Shown here: positions 50,331 to 60,650 of the stretch, piece after piece | Layout of the letters: every line of letters starts with the position of its first letter | Numbering within the stretch: the first letter of the stretch is position 1 | Source: Planctomycetaceae bacterium | GTDB taxonomy: Bacteria; Planctomycetota; Planctomycetia; Planctomycetales; Planctomycetaceae | Direction of reading: 5' to 3' | NCBI GenBank assembly: GCA_029243145.1 | Contig: JAQWSQ010000217.1 | Coordinates: forward strand, 1 to 63,561 | DNA length: 63,561 nucleotides | Notes under the pieces: model-generated | Told to the model about the DNA's origin: nothing | Databases searched by the model: none | The model's input: the letters and a program-made list of their open reading frames with translations, nothing else | Translations under genes and position numbers: made by a program

Positions 50331-52064
50331 ATGAATCGCAAATCTGTTTTTCAAAGTGCTTCAATCGCATTGACCTCAATGATCTGCCTGTCGGCAATGA
50401 TTAACGCGGAGGATCAAGAGAGTCCCAGCAAAACAACGACACAAGCCACTGCCGTCAAAGCCGAGTTCAACCCGGTAGAAGCGGCATTGGCTGACATCGC
50501 CACACTCAAGGTAAAAAAAACGGACTGGCCTCAATGGGGAGGCTCCAAATATAAAAACAACACCCCTCCCGGCACCAACATCCCAATCGATTGGGACGTC
50601 AACGAAGGAACCAACATTAAATGGAAGATTGGTATTGGCTCTCAATCTTACGGCAACCCGATTGTTGCCAACGGTAAAGTTTATCTGGGAACCAATAATG
50701 GTGCGGGACTCGTGAAACGCTTCCCCAACAACACCGACTTGGGATGCCTGGTCGCAATCGATGAAAAAGACGGAACGTTTCTCTGGCAACACTCAAACCC
50801 GAAACTTCCCACGGGGCGAGTCCATGACTGGCCGTTGCAAGGGATTTGTTGTTCTCCATATGTCGATGGAGACCGGTTGTGGTATGTGACCAGTCGCGGT
50901 GAAGTGGCATGTCTGGATACCAAAGGATTTTCCGATGGCGAAAATAACGGCCCTTACAAAGCAGAACCGAATGAGAATACGGACGAAGCCGATGTGATCT
51001 GGCTGTATGATATGATGGGGGAACTCGGCGTTTCCCAACATAACATGTGCAGTTGCTCGGTCACTTGCCTGGGCGACATCATGTTCGTTAACACCTCCAA
51101 CGGCCTCGACGAATCCCACATCAATCTTCCCGCCCCGAACGCTCCAAGCTTCATGGCGATGAATCGTGATACAGGCAAAGTCTTGTGGACGGATAAATCT
51201 CCCGCGACCAACATCCTGCATGGTCAATGGTCCTCGCCGACGTTCGCCGAAATCGGTGGAATCTCGCAGGTGATCTTTGGCGGTGGAGACGGTTGGGTTT
51301 ATAGCTTTGCTCCCGAAGGTGACAAAAAAGGGAACAGCAAACTGTTATGGAAATTCGACTGTAACCCCAAAGACTCAAAATGGGTTCTGGGGGGAAGTGG
51401 AACTCGAAACAACATCATTGCGACTCCTGTTGTCTACGATAACCTCCTCTACGTGGCGGTCGGTCAAGACCCGGAACACGGCGAAGGTATCGGCAATATG
51501 TGGTGCTTGAATCCCGCAGGTGCGGAAGGAGATGTCAGCCCGACAATCGTGGTCGACAAAGCCGGAGATCCTGTTCCACATCGCAGACTTCAAGCGCTCG
51601 ATTCCGATGACGGCGAAAAAGAAGTCGCAAACGAAAAAACGATTGTCGTTTGGCACTTCGATTCCATTGATGCCAACAATGATGGCGAAATCGATTACGA
51701 AGAAGAAATGCACCGAGCATGTGGAACTGCGACCATCAAAGATGGATTACTCTACATCGCCGACTTCAGTGGAATTGTGTATTGCCTCGATGCCAAGGCT
51801 TCGGACGAAAACAAAAATCCAACACTCTATTGGACGTACGATATGTTTTCACCTGCTTGGGGTTCACCTCTGGTCGTCGATGGAAAAGTTTACATCGGAG
51901 ACGAAGATGGTGACCTCAGTATTTTCGAGCACAGCAAAAAGATGAAACAGATCAATGAAATCTACATGGAAGAGAGCATCAAAAGCACACCCATTGTGGC
52001 CAACAATGTTCTCTACATCATGACCCTCAACACCCTCTATGCCATCACCCCCGATGGAAAATAG
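50331..52064 (+). CDS. Secreted PQQ-like beta-propeller protein with EF-hand
   Basis: Exported protein of 577 residues. Signal peptide 1-25, then a PQQ-like propeller with WPQWGGSKYKNNTPPGTNIP, DEKDGTFLWQHSN and GGGDGWVYSF blades. A single EF-hand loop, DANNDGEIDYEE (about residue 451), lies between blades. The propeller is related to the preceding gene, and the two are probably co-transcribed. The role is unknown; the family occurs in many copies in planctomycetes. Confidence 0.85.
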   Translation: MNRKSVFQSASIALTSMICLSAMINAEDQESPSKTTTQATAVKAEFNPVEAALADIATLKVKKTDWPQWGGSKYKNNTPPGTNIPIDWDVNEGTNIKWKIGIGSQSYGNPIVANGKVYLGTNNGAGLVKRFPNNTDLGCLVAIDEKDGTFLWQHSNPKLPTGRVHDWPLQGICCSPYVDGDRLWYVTSRGEVACLDTKGFSDGENNGPYKAEPNENTDEADVIWLYDMMGELGVSQHNMCSCSVTCLGDIMFVNTSNGLDESHINLPAPNAPSFMAMNRDTGKVLWTDKSPATNILHGQWSSPTFAEIGGISQVIFGGGDGWVYSFAPEGDKKGNSKLLWKFDCNPKDSKWVLGGSGTRNNIIATPVVYDNLLYVAVGQDPEHGEGIGNMWCLNPAGAEGDVSPTIVVDKAGDPVPHRRLQALDSDDGEKEVANEKTIVVWHFDSIDANNDGEIDYEEEMHRACGTATIKDGLLYIADFSGIVYCLDAKASDENKNPTLYWTYDMFSPAWGSPLVVDGKVYIGDEDGDLSIFEHSKKMKQINEIYMEESIKSTPIVANNVLYIMTLNTLYAITPDGK

Positions 52065-52465
52065 GAATCGTTGATTTCATTCAATACCTCACGGAGGGCT
52101 TCCCGGAAGCCCTCCGTTTTTGCTGCGCTGGAGGAAACAGACTCAGCGTATCCCCTTCTAGAATAACAGCTTACAACATCGCCCCATTACCAACCCCCTT
52201 CCGACTAGACGCACCCTCGTGTTTGGGTCAAAATATGAGTCCAGTTGCGGAGGGTTCATCGCCAACCTTTCTCAAATTGTGTTATTCACCACCAGAGAGA
52301 CTTTATATCGCTTTCAATTCGCTGCGACTCAGCATTCTCTCTTAGCACACGTTGCTAATTTCTCTTGGCCAAGTGGCCTCCAGCTCTTCATCACGACTTT
52401 GAGACTGAAGTACATCCACCCCAATCGCACCAAGCCATTTTTCAAAAGAAACAAGTTTTCATTTT
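52065..52465. other. Intergenic region before rpe
   Basis: About 400 bp. The first 60 bases hold the PQQ terminator; the rest has no gene that can be supported and probably contains the rpe promoter. Confidence 0.5.
52091..52121 (+). terminator. Rho-independent terminator of the PQQ-propeller pair
   Basis: Arms ACGGAGGGCTT and AAGCCCTCCGT around CCCGG, followed by TTTTT, 27 bases after the stop. Confidence 0.93.
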
Positions 52466-53179
52466 ATGAGCCGATTGTCCACTCTCGAAAAACTCTCCAC
52501 GAAGAGCCCCGTCATCGCCCCGTCGATGCTCAAATGCAACTTCAGCAATCTGTCTGAAGAAGTTGCCGCTTTGGATGCAGCCGGTTCGAACGTATTGCAT
52601 TGGGATGTGATGGACGGACATTTTGTCCCAAATTTGTCTTACGGCCCCATGGTCTTTGCTGGCTTACGAGAACAAACCGATCAAATTTTTGATGCCCATT
52701 TGATGATTTCAAACCCGGAAGACTATCTCGATACTTATCTCACAGCGGGTTGCGATTGTATTACCATTCATATCGAGGCGGTTCCCGATCCAAGACAACT
52801 CCTCACCAAAATCCGATCTGCTAATTGTGTGGCGGGTTTGTCGCTCAATCCTGGAACTGAACTTGAAGTGATTGAGCCCTTCCTCTCGCTGTGCGATCTT
52901 GTCCTTGTGATGAGCGTTGAGCCAGGATTTGGCGGACAGACTTTCCAACCGGAAGCCGTCCAGCGTATCGGTCGCCTCAGAGAGATCGCCTCTCCTGAAA
53001 CAATTATTTCGGTTGATGGCGGGATCGGTCCAGAAACAATCGGAGATTGTTCAGCAGCGGGAGCGAGTCTGTTTGTCGCGGGAAGTTCTATTTTTAACAC
53101 CGACAATTATGCGGAAGCGATTGCCCAGATGCGATCGCTTGCCGAGGATCGTCGGCTTTTCGAGTCCTCTCAGGAGTGA
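52466..53179 (+). CDS. rpe: Ribulose-phosphate 3-epimerase
   Basis: Enzyme of 237 residues of the pentose-phosphate pathway, interconverting ribulose 5-phosphate and xylulose 5-phosphate. APSMLKCNF, HWDVMDGHFVPN, DAHLMISNPEDYL, MSVEPGFGGQTF and VDGGIGPET match the family's metal and phosphate sites. Usual length is about 220; an N-terminal extension of about 15 residues is present. The next gene starts 11 bases after the stop. Confidence 0.97.
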   Translation: MSRLSTLEKLSTKSPVIAPSMLKCNFSNLSEEVAALDAAGSNVLHWDVMDGHFVPNLSYGPMVFAGLREQTDQIFDAHLMISNPEDYLDTYLTAGCDCITIHIEAVPDPRQLLTKIRSANCVAGLSLNPGTELEVIEPFLSLCDLVLVMSVEPGFGGQTFQPEAVQRIGRLREIASPETIISVDGGIGPETIGDCSAAGASLFVAGSSIFNTDNYAEAIAQMRSLAEDRRLFESSQE

Positions 53180-53190
53180 CCAACGGCCTT

Positions 53191-53790
53191 ATGTTTTCAC
53201 TGACTTTGATCCGACCAGGATCCACAGAATTCGATGAGCAACACCGTATTCAGGGAGCACTCGACTTACCGCTCTCCTCTGAAGGCGAGCATGAAATCGA
53301 TGCAGCTATCGAATCGCTTCAAGAACGCGGAATCCAAGTGATTTATACCTCACCTAACGAACCTGCACTGTCTACCGCACAACGGATTGGGAAAGCACTT
53401 TCGATTCGAGTGAAGGAACTGGAAGGACTTTCCAACTGTAACTTGGGTCTCTGGCAAGGTTTGACCATCGAAGAAATCAAACGCAAGTACCCCAAAGTCT
53501 ACAAACAGTGGAAAGAATCTCCCGACCGCGTCAAGCCACCTCAAGGCGAAGACGAAGTAGATGCTCTGTCACGAGCCATGAAAGCACTGGCAAAACCTTT
53601 GAAACGTGCCATCCCGTTTGGTGTGGTCGTTTGCGAACCCTTAGCCACGTTTCTCGCCTGTTCGCTCAAGCAATGTAAACATGCATTACCCAACACATTC
53701 TGCGAGAAAGAACGAGCCCCTCTGATCGAACAACTCGACCTCGAGTCTTCAGATGGAGAATACAAAGTCATCATGACAGGTTCCCGTTGA
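53191..53790 (+). CDS. Histidine-phosphatase homologue lacking catalytic histidines
   Basis: 199 residues with the phosphoglycerate-mutase/histidine-phosphatase layout. The motif normally reading RHG is RPG (residues 8-10 in MFSLTLIRPG), and the second catalytic His motif is replaced by VVVCEP. GLWQGLTIEEIKRKYP and the PQGEDEVDALSRAM segment, matching the family's PGGES-like region, are retained, and the YTSPNEPALSTAQRI segment has lost the usual Arg. It is therefore probably a non-catalytic member acting by binding. ATG 53191 lies 11 bases after rpe; a GTG at 53176 overlaps the rpe stop. It sits between rpe and accD. Confidence 0.82.
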   Translation: MFSLTLIRPGSTEFDEQHRIQGALDLPLSSEGEHEIDAAIESLQERGIQVIYTSPNEPALSTAQRIGKALSIRVKELEGLSNCNLGLWQGLTIEEIKRKYPKVYKQWKESPDRVKPPQGEDEVDALSRAMKALAKPLKRAIPFGVVVCEPLATFLACSLKQCKHALPNTFCEKERAPLIEQLDLESSDGEYKVIMTGSR

Positions 53791-53852
53791 CGCCAAACCT
53801 CAGATTCATCAAAATCTGACACTCACATCGTCCACAAATCACAACTACCGGC

Positions 53853-54707
53853 ATGAGTACCGCAAACCAGGCAAAATCCTCAATGGCATCAACTTCTCAC
53901 TCTGCGAACAAACGCGGCGTTCCCGAGGGATTATGGATCCGCTGTAACGGTTGCGAGGCAACTGTCTATAAAAAACAGGTCGAGCAACATCTGGGAATTT
54001 GTCCAGAATGTGGGCATCACTTTATCATTACTGCTCAGGAACGCATTCGTCAGTTACTCGACGAAGACAGTTTCGAAGAATGGTTCACTGGACTTCGTCC
54101 CTGTGACCCACTCGAATTTGTGGATAAAAAAGCCTACAAAGATCGCCTCGTTGACGAGCAAAAACGAACAGGGATGACCGAAGCCTGTGTCGCGGGCCGA
54201 GGCTATATGCGTGGTCGTCCACTCGTGATTGCACTCACCGATTCCTCTTTCATCATGGGGAGCATGGGGTCGGTTGTCGGTGAAAAATTGACTCGCTCCA
54301 TCGAGCATGCCACCGAACAAAAACTGCCGTTGGTGATTGTTTCTGGCTCAGGTGGTGGCGCCCGCATGCATGAAGGAATTTTGTCACTGATGCAGATGGG
54401 AAAAGTTTCTGCGGCCTTGGCGCGATATCGTGATGCGGGAGGTTTCTACATCTCGGTGCTCACCAATCCCACGATGGGAGGAGTGGCTGCCAGTTTTGCC
54501 TCATTGGGCGATATTGTTCTTGCCGAGCCAAAAGCACTGATCGGGTTTGCCGGTCCTCGTGTGATCAAAGCAGCGATCAAGCTTGAACTTCCCGACGATT
54601 TTCAAACCAGCGAATTTCTTTTGGAGCACGGCTTTGTTGATCGAGTCGTCGGCCGACCAGAATTACGCCTGGAAATTGCTCGCCTGATCGATTACTGCGT
54701 CCGCTGA
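53853..54707 (+). CDS. accD: Acetyl-CoA carboxylase carboxyltransferase subunit beta
   Basis: Subunit of 284 residues that with AccA transfers the carboxyl group to acetyl-CoA, the first step of fatty-acid synthesis. A zinc ribbon at residues 31-53 (Cys31, Cys34, Cys50, Cys53) precedes the crotonase-like carboxyltransferase domain with [14 protein letters not shown] and [13 protein letters not shown] Ser/Asn/Lys-rich extension of about 25 residues leads it. accA and the biotin carrier are not in the window. Confidence 0.97.
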   Translation: MSTANQAKSSMASTSHSANKRGVPEGLWIRCNGCEATVYKKQVEQHLGICPECGHHFIITAQERIRQLLDEDSFEEWFTGLRPCDPLEFVDKKAYKDRLVDEQKRTGMTEACVAGRGYMRGRPLVIALTDSSFIMGSMGSVVGEKLTRSIEHATEQKLPLVIVSGSGGGARMHEGILSLMQMGKVSAALARYRDAGGFYISVLTNPTMGGVAASFASLGDIVLAEPKALIGFAGPRVIKAAIKLELPDDFQTSEFLLEHGFVDRVVGRPELRLEIARLIDYCVR

Positions 54708-54873
54708 ATTCAATGTTTTTCAAGCCCAGAGCGTTGATCGACATCTTTGATGGACTGCCTATCTTTCTGAATTGCCTGTAGTGACCTACTCAATGTGTCG
54801 TTATGATGAAGAACGGTATTAGTGATTCTATTCCCCGACGACTTCAATCGATTCTCGGAGGGCAAAGCGTTCC

Positions 54874-55776
54874 ATGCTCCAGTTTCTCAAATCTCTCTTC
54901 GATAAGAATCCGCGCATTCAGAAAGTCGATCTCACAAAACGCTTCGAGCTCATCGGACGCGTCGGTCAAGGAAGTATGTCCAAGGTATGGAGAGCGCGCG
55001 ACTCGATGACGGGCCGCATGGTCGCACTGAAAATCCTCGATAAAGAAAAAACGGATAAACTCAATAATCGGTTCAAAGGTCTCAACAAACCGACCGAAAG
55101 TGAAATCGCAACCTCATTGAATCACCCCAACATTGTAAAGACGATTGAAACCGGATTTACGCTCGAAAAAGAAGAGTTTCTGGTGATGGAGTTTGTAGAG
55201 GGGTCCAGCCTCAGTTTTTTCATAGAGACTCAAAATGAGACGATGCAACAACACCGCCTCAATTTCATGATCGAGCTTGGTGATGCGATTGAACACTTCC
55301 ATTCTCAAAAATGGATTCATCGCGACATCTGTCCTCGTAATGTGTTGGTCAGTACCGACAACCACATCAAGTTGATTGATTTTGGATTAGCAGTCCCCAA
55401 CACACCCGATTTCCAGCAACCGGGAAACCGCACCGGCACCGCCAATTATATGGCACCAGAACTGATTAAACGCAAAAAGACAGACGAACGCATCGACATC
55501 TTTTCTTACGCTGTCACCTGCTATGAAATGTGGTGCAAGAAATCACCTTGGCCTGAAGGCAACAGTCTGGAAGCCGTCGTTCAGCATATCAACAACCCTC
55601 CCGACCCCATGTCTGCTCATTACCCGGAAATTGATCCGACGCTTGAAAACTTCATCATGAAGGGACTTGCTCGGGATCCCGGTGATCGATGGTCAAATAT
55701 TCGACAAATGACAGATCGGCTGCGAGAGATCGCCCCAGACATCTCCAACATCAAACCCTCTCCTCGACCCGACTGA
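54874..55776 (+). CDS. Small cytosolic protein kinase with HRDICPRN loop
   Basis: Kinase of 300 residues consisting of the catalytic domain alone. GQGSMSKVWRA is the glycine loop, Lys53 in VALKIL binds ATP, LIDFGLA is the DFG motif and MAPE closes the activation segment. The catalytic loop reads HRDICPRN: the Lys after HRD-x found in Ser/Thr kinases is Cys, and the Arg two places before the loop end resembles Tyr-type loops (HRDLAARN). Asp and Asn needed for catalysis are kept. GGAGG lies 13 bases before the ATG. No membrane helix or sensor domain. Confidence 0.9.
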   Translation: MLQFLKSLFDKNPRIQKVDLTKRFELIGRVGQGSMSKVWRARDSMTGRMVALKILDKEKTDKLNNRFKGLNKPTESEIATSLNHPNIVKTIETGFTLEKEEFLVMEFVEGSSLSFFIETQNETMQQHRLNFMIELGDAIEHFHSQKWIHRDICPRNVLVSTDNHIKLIDFGLAVPNTPDFQQPGNRTGTANYMAPELIKRKKTDERIDIFSYAVTCYEMWCKKSPWPEGNSLEAVVQHINNPPDPMSAHYPEIDPTLENFIMKGLARDPGDRWSNIRQMTDRLREIAPDISNIKPSPRPD

Positions 55777-55903
55777 TTTTCCTATCTCAGAGCCAATTAT
55801 CGCATTCCTGTTCGGGACCACTCGATTTCTCACCCCGGATCCGTCAGACTGTCCAGACGACATCAAATGGATGTGATTGTTTGTCTTAACCGCTAAATCT
55901 CCC

Positions 55904-57895
55904 ATGCCTGCTCTCGATCTTTCTACTCTCAATCCTCCCCAGCGAGATGCCGTCACGACACAGCATGGCCCGCTACTCGTTTTGGCGGGTGCCGGAACTG
56001 GAAAAACTCGTGTGATCACTTTTCGGATCGCCGAATTGATTCGTCGAGGCGTCTCTCCCGAACGCATTCTCTCGGTCACTTTTACGAACAAAGCCGCCAA
56101 AGAAATGCTGGAGCGAGCCACCCACCTGCTCGGCAATAAAGGGGCTCGAAAAAAACCGGTCATCAGCACCTTTCATTCCTTGTGCGTGAGGATTCTCCGA
56201 GAAGAAATTGAGACGCTAGGATACCCGAGTCGTTTTGCGATTTATGATCGCGGCGATCAGGAATCGGCAGCACGTACGGCGCTCCGCGAAGTTCGCGTGG
56301 CCGATAAGGCCATGAGACCTCCCGATTTATTGAACGTCATCAGCAAGTGGAAAATGGCCGGCATCCCACCAGAACGTGCCGCAGACTTTGTTGAGAACGA
56401 TCAAGAGTTTTTGGCGGCGGTCGCTTATCGAAAGTATCAAAAAAATCTGAGGTCGTCGGGAGCGGTCGATTTTGATGATTTACTTCTGCTGACCGATCAT
56501 CTTTTCCAAACAAATCCTGAGGTCTTAAAAAGACAACAACAGAAATTTGATTACGTGCAGGTCGATGAGTACCAGGATACAAATGGGGTCCAATTCCGAT
56601 TGGTAGAAGCTCTCGTCGCTCCCCATAAAAATCTTTGCGTGGTCGGTGACGACGATCAATCCATTTATGGATGGCGGGGTGCCGAGGTCGAACACATTCT
56701 CGGTTTCGACCGTCATTTCCCCGGCGCGAAAGTTGTCCGACTGGAAAACAATTACCGTTGCACCGATCAAATTCTCGATCTGGCCAACCGTCTCGTCAAA
56801 CATAATGTCGGGCGATATGACAAGACTCTGATCGCGCATAAAAGTTCAGAACACCCGGTTCGATTCGCGGAATTTGAATCTGAGGTCGAAGAAGCCGAAA
56901 AACTGGTCGCTGAGATCAAGTACCTGATCGAAGAGAAGAACTTCCCCGCGTCGTCAATTGCCATCCTCTTTCGCACCAACGAACAACCCCGTGTGTTCGA
57001 AACAGAACTGCGGCGAATGGATATTCCCTACGTCCTCGTTGGCAGTCAATCATTTTTCGACAAAAAAGAAGTCCGAGATTTGATGGCCTACTTGAAGGCC
57101 CTCGCGTTTCCTCAAGATGACATTTCGCTCATGCGAATCATCAACACTCCCACACGAGGAATCGGTGCATCAACGGTCGAAAAAATCTCCACCCGTGCGG
57201 TCCAACAAGGCAGCCACTTCTTTGAAGCGGTGGACACCTCGCTCAAAGCGGGAGACATCAGCCAGAAAGCAGCCGACTCTGTCAGAAGTTTTCAAAGGCT
57301 ACTCGAAACATTTCGAGGACGTACGCAATCAGAAGTTCATCGTCTGTCCGACCTCGTTCACGAACTCATCAAAACCATCGACTACGATTCTGAAATTTGT
57401 CGGCAGTACAAAGACGAAGCACAACAAATCGCTCGTAAAGAAGTTCTCGAAGGACTTGTCTCTTCAGTCAGTGATTACGTGCAACAAGCTGAGAAGCCAT
57501 CATTGTACGAGTTTATTGAAAACTCAGCCCTCGGCGCTCGTGATGACGAGTCCAACAAAGAGGACCTACTCTCTGGCCAGGGAGTGAAACTGATGACTCT
57601 GCATTCCGCCAAAGGTCTTGAGTTTCCTTGGGTCTACCTGGTCGGTCTCGAAGAAGGCTATCTCCCTCATCGACGCAGTGTCGAAGATGGCAGTCGAAAA
57701 GCCATCGAAGAAGAACGCCGACTGGCCTACGTCGGCATCACACGAGCCAAAGATTATCTGACCATTTCTCGTGCAGGAACTCGGAAGAAGTGGGGCAAGA
57801 AACGGCTCTCGCTTCCTTCTCGCTTCTTGCATGAAATGAAGGGCGAGACGGCACCTCCCGAAGTGGCGGCAGCCATCGCGTTTGCCGAAGATTAA
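55904..57895 (+). CDS. UvrD/PcrA-family DNA helicase
   Basis: Superfamily 1A helicase of 663 residues acting in nucleotide-excision or mismatch repair. Motifs: LNPPQRDAVTTQHG (Q motif), GAGTGKT Walker A, DEYQDTN, DDDQSIYGWRGA, NYRCTDQI, LMTLHSAKGLEFPWV and VGITRAKDYL, spread over domains 1A-2B as in PcrA. Length is a little shorter than E. coli UvrD (720). ATG 55904 is used; TTG 55877 would add 9 residues. It converges on purH. Confidence 0.96.
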   Translation: MPALDLSTLNPPQRDAVTTQHGPLLVLAGAGTGKTRVITFRIAELIRRGVSPERILSVTFTNKAAKEMLERATHLLGNKGARKKPVISTFHSLCVRILREEIETLGYPSRFAIYDRGDQESAARTALREVRVADKAMRPPDLLNVISKWKMAGIPPERAADFVENDQEFLAAVAYRKYQKNLRSSGAVDFDDLLLLTDHLFQTNPEVLKRQQQKFDYVQVDEYQDTNGVQFRLVEALVAPHKNLCVVGDDDQSIYGWRGAEVEHILGFDRHFPGAKVVRLENNYRCTDQILDLANRLVKHNVGRYDKTLIAHKSSEHPVRFAEFESEVEEAEKLVAEIKYLIEEKNFPASSIAILFRTNEQPRVFETELRRMDIPYVLVGSQSFFDKKEVRDLMAYLKALAFPQDDISLMRIINTPTRGIGASTVEKISTRAVQQGSHFFEAVDTSLKAGDISQKAADSVRSFQRLLETFRGRTQSEVHRLSDLVHELIKTIDYDSEICRQYKDEAQQIARKEVLEGLVSSVSDYVQQAEKPSLYEFIENSALGARDDESNKEDLLSGQGVKLMTLHSAKGLEFPWVYLVGLEEGYLPHRRSVEDGSRKAIEEERRLAYVGITRAKDYLTISRAGTRKKWGKKRLSLPSRFLHEMKGETAPPEVAAAIAFAED

Positions 57896-57922
57896 GCCGC
57901 AGTCGGAGAATAACTGCTTCAA

Positions 57923-59494
57923 TCAATGCTTGAAGTGACGACATCCGGTGAAGATCATTGCCATCCCGTGTTCGTTGCAAGCTTGGATGACTTCCTCATC
58001 GTTGCGAGACCCACCCGGCTGGATGACGGCTTTGATCCCCGCCTTGGCCGCTTCATCCACTCCATCGCGAAACGGAAAGAACGCATCGGAGGCCACGACT
58101 CCACCCTGCGAACGATCACCCGATTTATAAGCGGCAATCATGGCAGAGTCGAGACGACTCATCTGCCCTGCCCCGACTCCCACGACCATGCCACCCTTCA
58201 CATACACGATGGCATTGGATTTGACATGCTTGCAGGCGGTCCAGCCGAAGGTCAGGTCGATCATCTCTTCTTCAGTCGGCTGTCGGTCGGTGACGACTTT
58301 CCAGTCAGCGGTTGATTCGGCTGCTTCATCCCGATCTTGAACCAACAAACCACCGGTGACTCTCCGGTAATCGAAACTTGGCGTCCGCCCTTCGGTCATG
58401 CTGGGACATTTCACCAGCCGCACATTGTTCTTCCACTTTGGTTTGGTGGTGAGTGCTTCAACGGCATCGGCATCAAAATCAGGGGCGATGATCGCTTCGA
58501 TGAATCGCCCCGGCTCGCACATCTGGTCTGCCGTCGCCAAGTCGAGTGTGCGATTCAAACCGATGATCGAACCGAACGCACTCACAGGATCACCTTCATA
58601 CGCTTTGCCAAACGCTTCGGAAAGTGATCCACCGATGGCGAGTCCGCAGGGATTATTATGTTTGAGGACGGCGGCTGCCGGTTGCTCGAAATCACTGGCA
58701 ATCACAAGTGCCGCATCGAGATCGAGCAGGTTGTTGTAAGAGAGTTCTTTGCCGTGCAACTGTTCCGCAGAAGCCAATGTTCCCGCAGCGGGATTCAGTT
58801 CAGTATAGAATGCGGCCGACTGATGAGGGTTTTCGCCATATCGTAACGACATCCGTTTCTCGACGGTGATCCCCAAGGTTTCGGGAAACGCTTCCGTCGG
58901 CTGAGTCACTTTGTGTAGATAATCGCTGATTGCCCTGTCGTAACGGGCCGTCATTTCAAAGGCAGCCGCTGCTAACTCTCGTCTTTGCGACTCATCCATG
59001 CTGCCGTTCTTCATCGAATCCAAAACCGATTCATATTGAGACGGCTTTGTGACGATGGCCACATACTTATGATTCTTGGCCGTCGATCGGACCATACTGG
59101 GGCCACCAATATCAATCTGCTCAATCGCCTCGGGAATGCTGACTCCCTCTTTCGCAATCGTTTGCTCGAACGGATACAGGTTACAGACCACAATCTGAAA
59201 CGGGACAATTCCGTGCTCGGCAATCGCCTCAGCATCTGCTGACAAATCGGGTCGCCCTAAAATCGCACCATGAACTTTCGGATGTAAAGTTTTCACGCGG
59301 CCATCCATAATTTCGGGGAAGCCTGTGTACTCCGAAATATCCATGACGGGAATTCCCGCATCGGCCAACATTCGTCTCGTCCCTCCGGTCGAGATGATCT
59401 CGAAGCCCAGATCAACCAAACCCTTCACGAATGGCTCAAGTCCAGATTTATCACTAACACTCACAAGTGCTCGTTTCGGGGAGGGATCCGTCAT
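57923..59494 (-). CDS. purH: Bifunctional AICAR transformylase / IMP cyclohydrolase
   Basis: Enzyme of 523 residues making the last two steps of IMP synthesis. The N-terminal MGS-like domain (1-145; [41 protein letters not shown]) is the cyclohydrolase; the rest is the AICAR transformylase ([25 protein letters not shown]). ATG 59494 has AGG eight bases upstream; ATG 59509 is possible. Two copies of a 14-bp direct repeat lie 24-55 bp upstream, next to the tsf terminator. Confidence 0.97.
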   Translation of the reverse strand: MTDPSPKRALVSVSDKSGLEPFVKGLVDLGFEIISTGGTRRMLADAGIPVMDISEYTGFPEIMDGRVKTLHPKVHGAILGRPDLSADAEAIAEHGIVPFQIVVCNLYPFEQTIAKEGVSIPEAIEQIDIGGPSMVRSTAKNHKYVAIVTKPSQYESVLDSMKNGSMDESQRRELAAAAFEMTARYDRAISDYLHKVTQPTEAFPETLGITVEKRMSLRYGENPHQSAAFYTELNPAAGTLASAEQLHGKELSYNNLLDLDAALVIASDFEQPAAAVLKHNNPCGLAIGGSLSEAFGKAYEGDPVSAFGSIIGLNRTLDLATADQMCEPGRFIEAIIAPDFDADAVEALTTKPKWKNNVRLVKCPSMTEGRTPSFDYRRVTGGLLVQDRDEAAESTADWKVVTDRQPTEEEMIDLTFGWTACKHVKSNAIVYVKGGMVVGVGAGQMSRLDSAMIAAYKSGDRSQGGVVASDAFFPFRDGVDEAAKAGIKAVIQPGGSRNDEEVIQACNEHGMAMIFTGCRHFKH

Positions 59495-59517
59495 GGCATC
59501 AACCTGCATCAATCTTT

Positions 59518-59549
59518 AAGGTTCAAATGGGTTTGAAGGTTCAAATGGG
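59518..59549. repeat. Tandem 14-bp direct repeat upstream of purH
   Basis: AAGGTTCAAATGGG occurs at 59518-59531 and 59536-59549, exact, at an 18-bp spacing. It may be a regulatory site of purH or a recent tandem duplication. Confidence 0.8.
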
Positions 59550-59556
59550 AAAGACT

Positions 59557-59596
59557 CAAAAAGAAACGGACATCGGCGAGTTGGCCGATGTCCGTT
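59557..59596 (-). terminator. Rho-independent terminator of tsf
   Basis: In the minus direction: 13-bp stem AACGGACATCGGC / GCCGATGTCCGTT with a 6-nt loop, followed by TTTCTTTTT. It starts 27 bases beyond the tsf stop and separates tsf from purH. Confidence 0.92.
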
Positions 59597-59623
59597 GGAA
59601 AATCAATTTCGGCATCGCTGCAA

Positions 59624-60466
59624 TTATCCGCCAATCACCCAGCGAACGTAACTGCTCGCCGTGAGACCTTTTTCTGCCAATGCCTGCTTGACAGATTTGC
59701 TGTCGTCTTTGGCGAAGGGTTGGAAGATCAACACTTTGGCTTCTTCGGCGTACCATTTCTTCATTTGGCCATCAACGATTTTCTCGATGATGTTTTCCGG
59801 CTTGCCGCTCGCTTTGGCTTCTTCAGTCAATCGATCACGTTCTGCGTTCACGGTCGCTTCGTCGAGGTCTTCGACGTTAGAAGCGGCTGGGTCCAACGCA
59901 GCAATGTGCATTCCGACATCTCGCAAGAGATCGAGATCGGCAGAATCACCTTTGGCCGCAAACAACACGCCGGTCTTACCATCGTGGTGGATGTAACCAT
60001 TCACAGTGCCCTGACCATCCATGACGGCAAGTCGCGAGAGAATAATTTTCTCACGAATCTTGTTGACCATTTCTTCGTAGATCTCTTTGAGCGGTTTGTC
60101 CTGCCCTTCAGCAGTTTGAGCGAGAAGTTCTTCGGGAGTCGCCGCACCGGGACCGTTCAGCAATTGTCCCGCACAAAGATCGCAAAAACCTAGGAAGTCT
60201 TCGCTCCGAGAAACCGGTTCCGATTCGCATTGCATCTCGATCATCACGGCTTTGGAATTATCATCGTTAAACTTCACGACGATACGTCCCTCGGTCGTCG
60301 TGTTATCAGCTCGCTTAAGCATCACCTTGCCGACTTGTTCACGTAGGATCGAAACGGCTTTGTCCTGATCGCCTTCAGCTTTGACGAGTGCTTTTTTACA
60401 ATCCATCATCGGCAAGTCCGTGAGATCACGCAGCGCCTTCACGGCTGCAGCGGTGACTTCTGCCAT
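59624..60466 (-). CDS. tsf: Translation elongation factor Ts
   Basis: Exchange factor of 280 residues that releases GDP from EF-Tu. The N-terminal UBA-like part carries [16 protein letters not shown], and the core shows [17 protein letters not shown] and [18 protein letters not shown] precedes ATG 60466 by eight bases. It lies 184 bp after rpsB in the classic rpsB-tsf order. Confidence 0.98.
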   Translation of the reverse strand: MAEVTAAAVKALRDLTDLPMMDCKKALVKAEGDQDKAVSILREQVGKVMLKRADNTTTEGRIVVKFNDDNSKAVMIEMQCESEPVSRSEDFLGFCDLCAGQLLNGPGAATPEELLAQTAEGQDKPLKEIYEEMVNKIREKIILSRLAVMDGQGTVNGYIHHDGKTGVLFAAKGDSADLDLLRDVGMHIAALDPAASNVEDLDEATVNAERDRLTEEAKASGKPENIIEKIVDGQMKKWYAEEAKVLIFQPFAKDDSKSVKQALAEKGLTASSYVRWVIGG

Positions 60467-60650
60467 GGTCTTTTCTCCTCAAGTTTGACAAAAACGGGCT
60501 CCCACCGGAGCCTATCAGTTGAACGAATCGCAAGACCGTCGTTCGCGACGATCGTCGGTATCAGATATCAGACCGCCTCAAGACATCGAGGGTTCACCAT
60601 CAGTAAACCCTCTGAATCTCAGAGGCGTCATTCTTATTAACCGTTATTAT

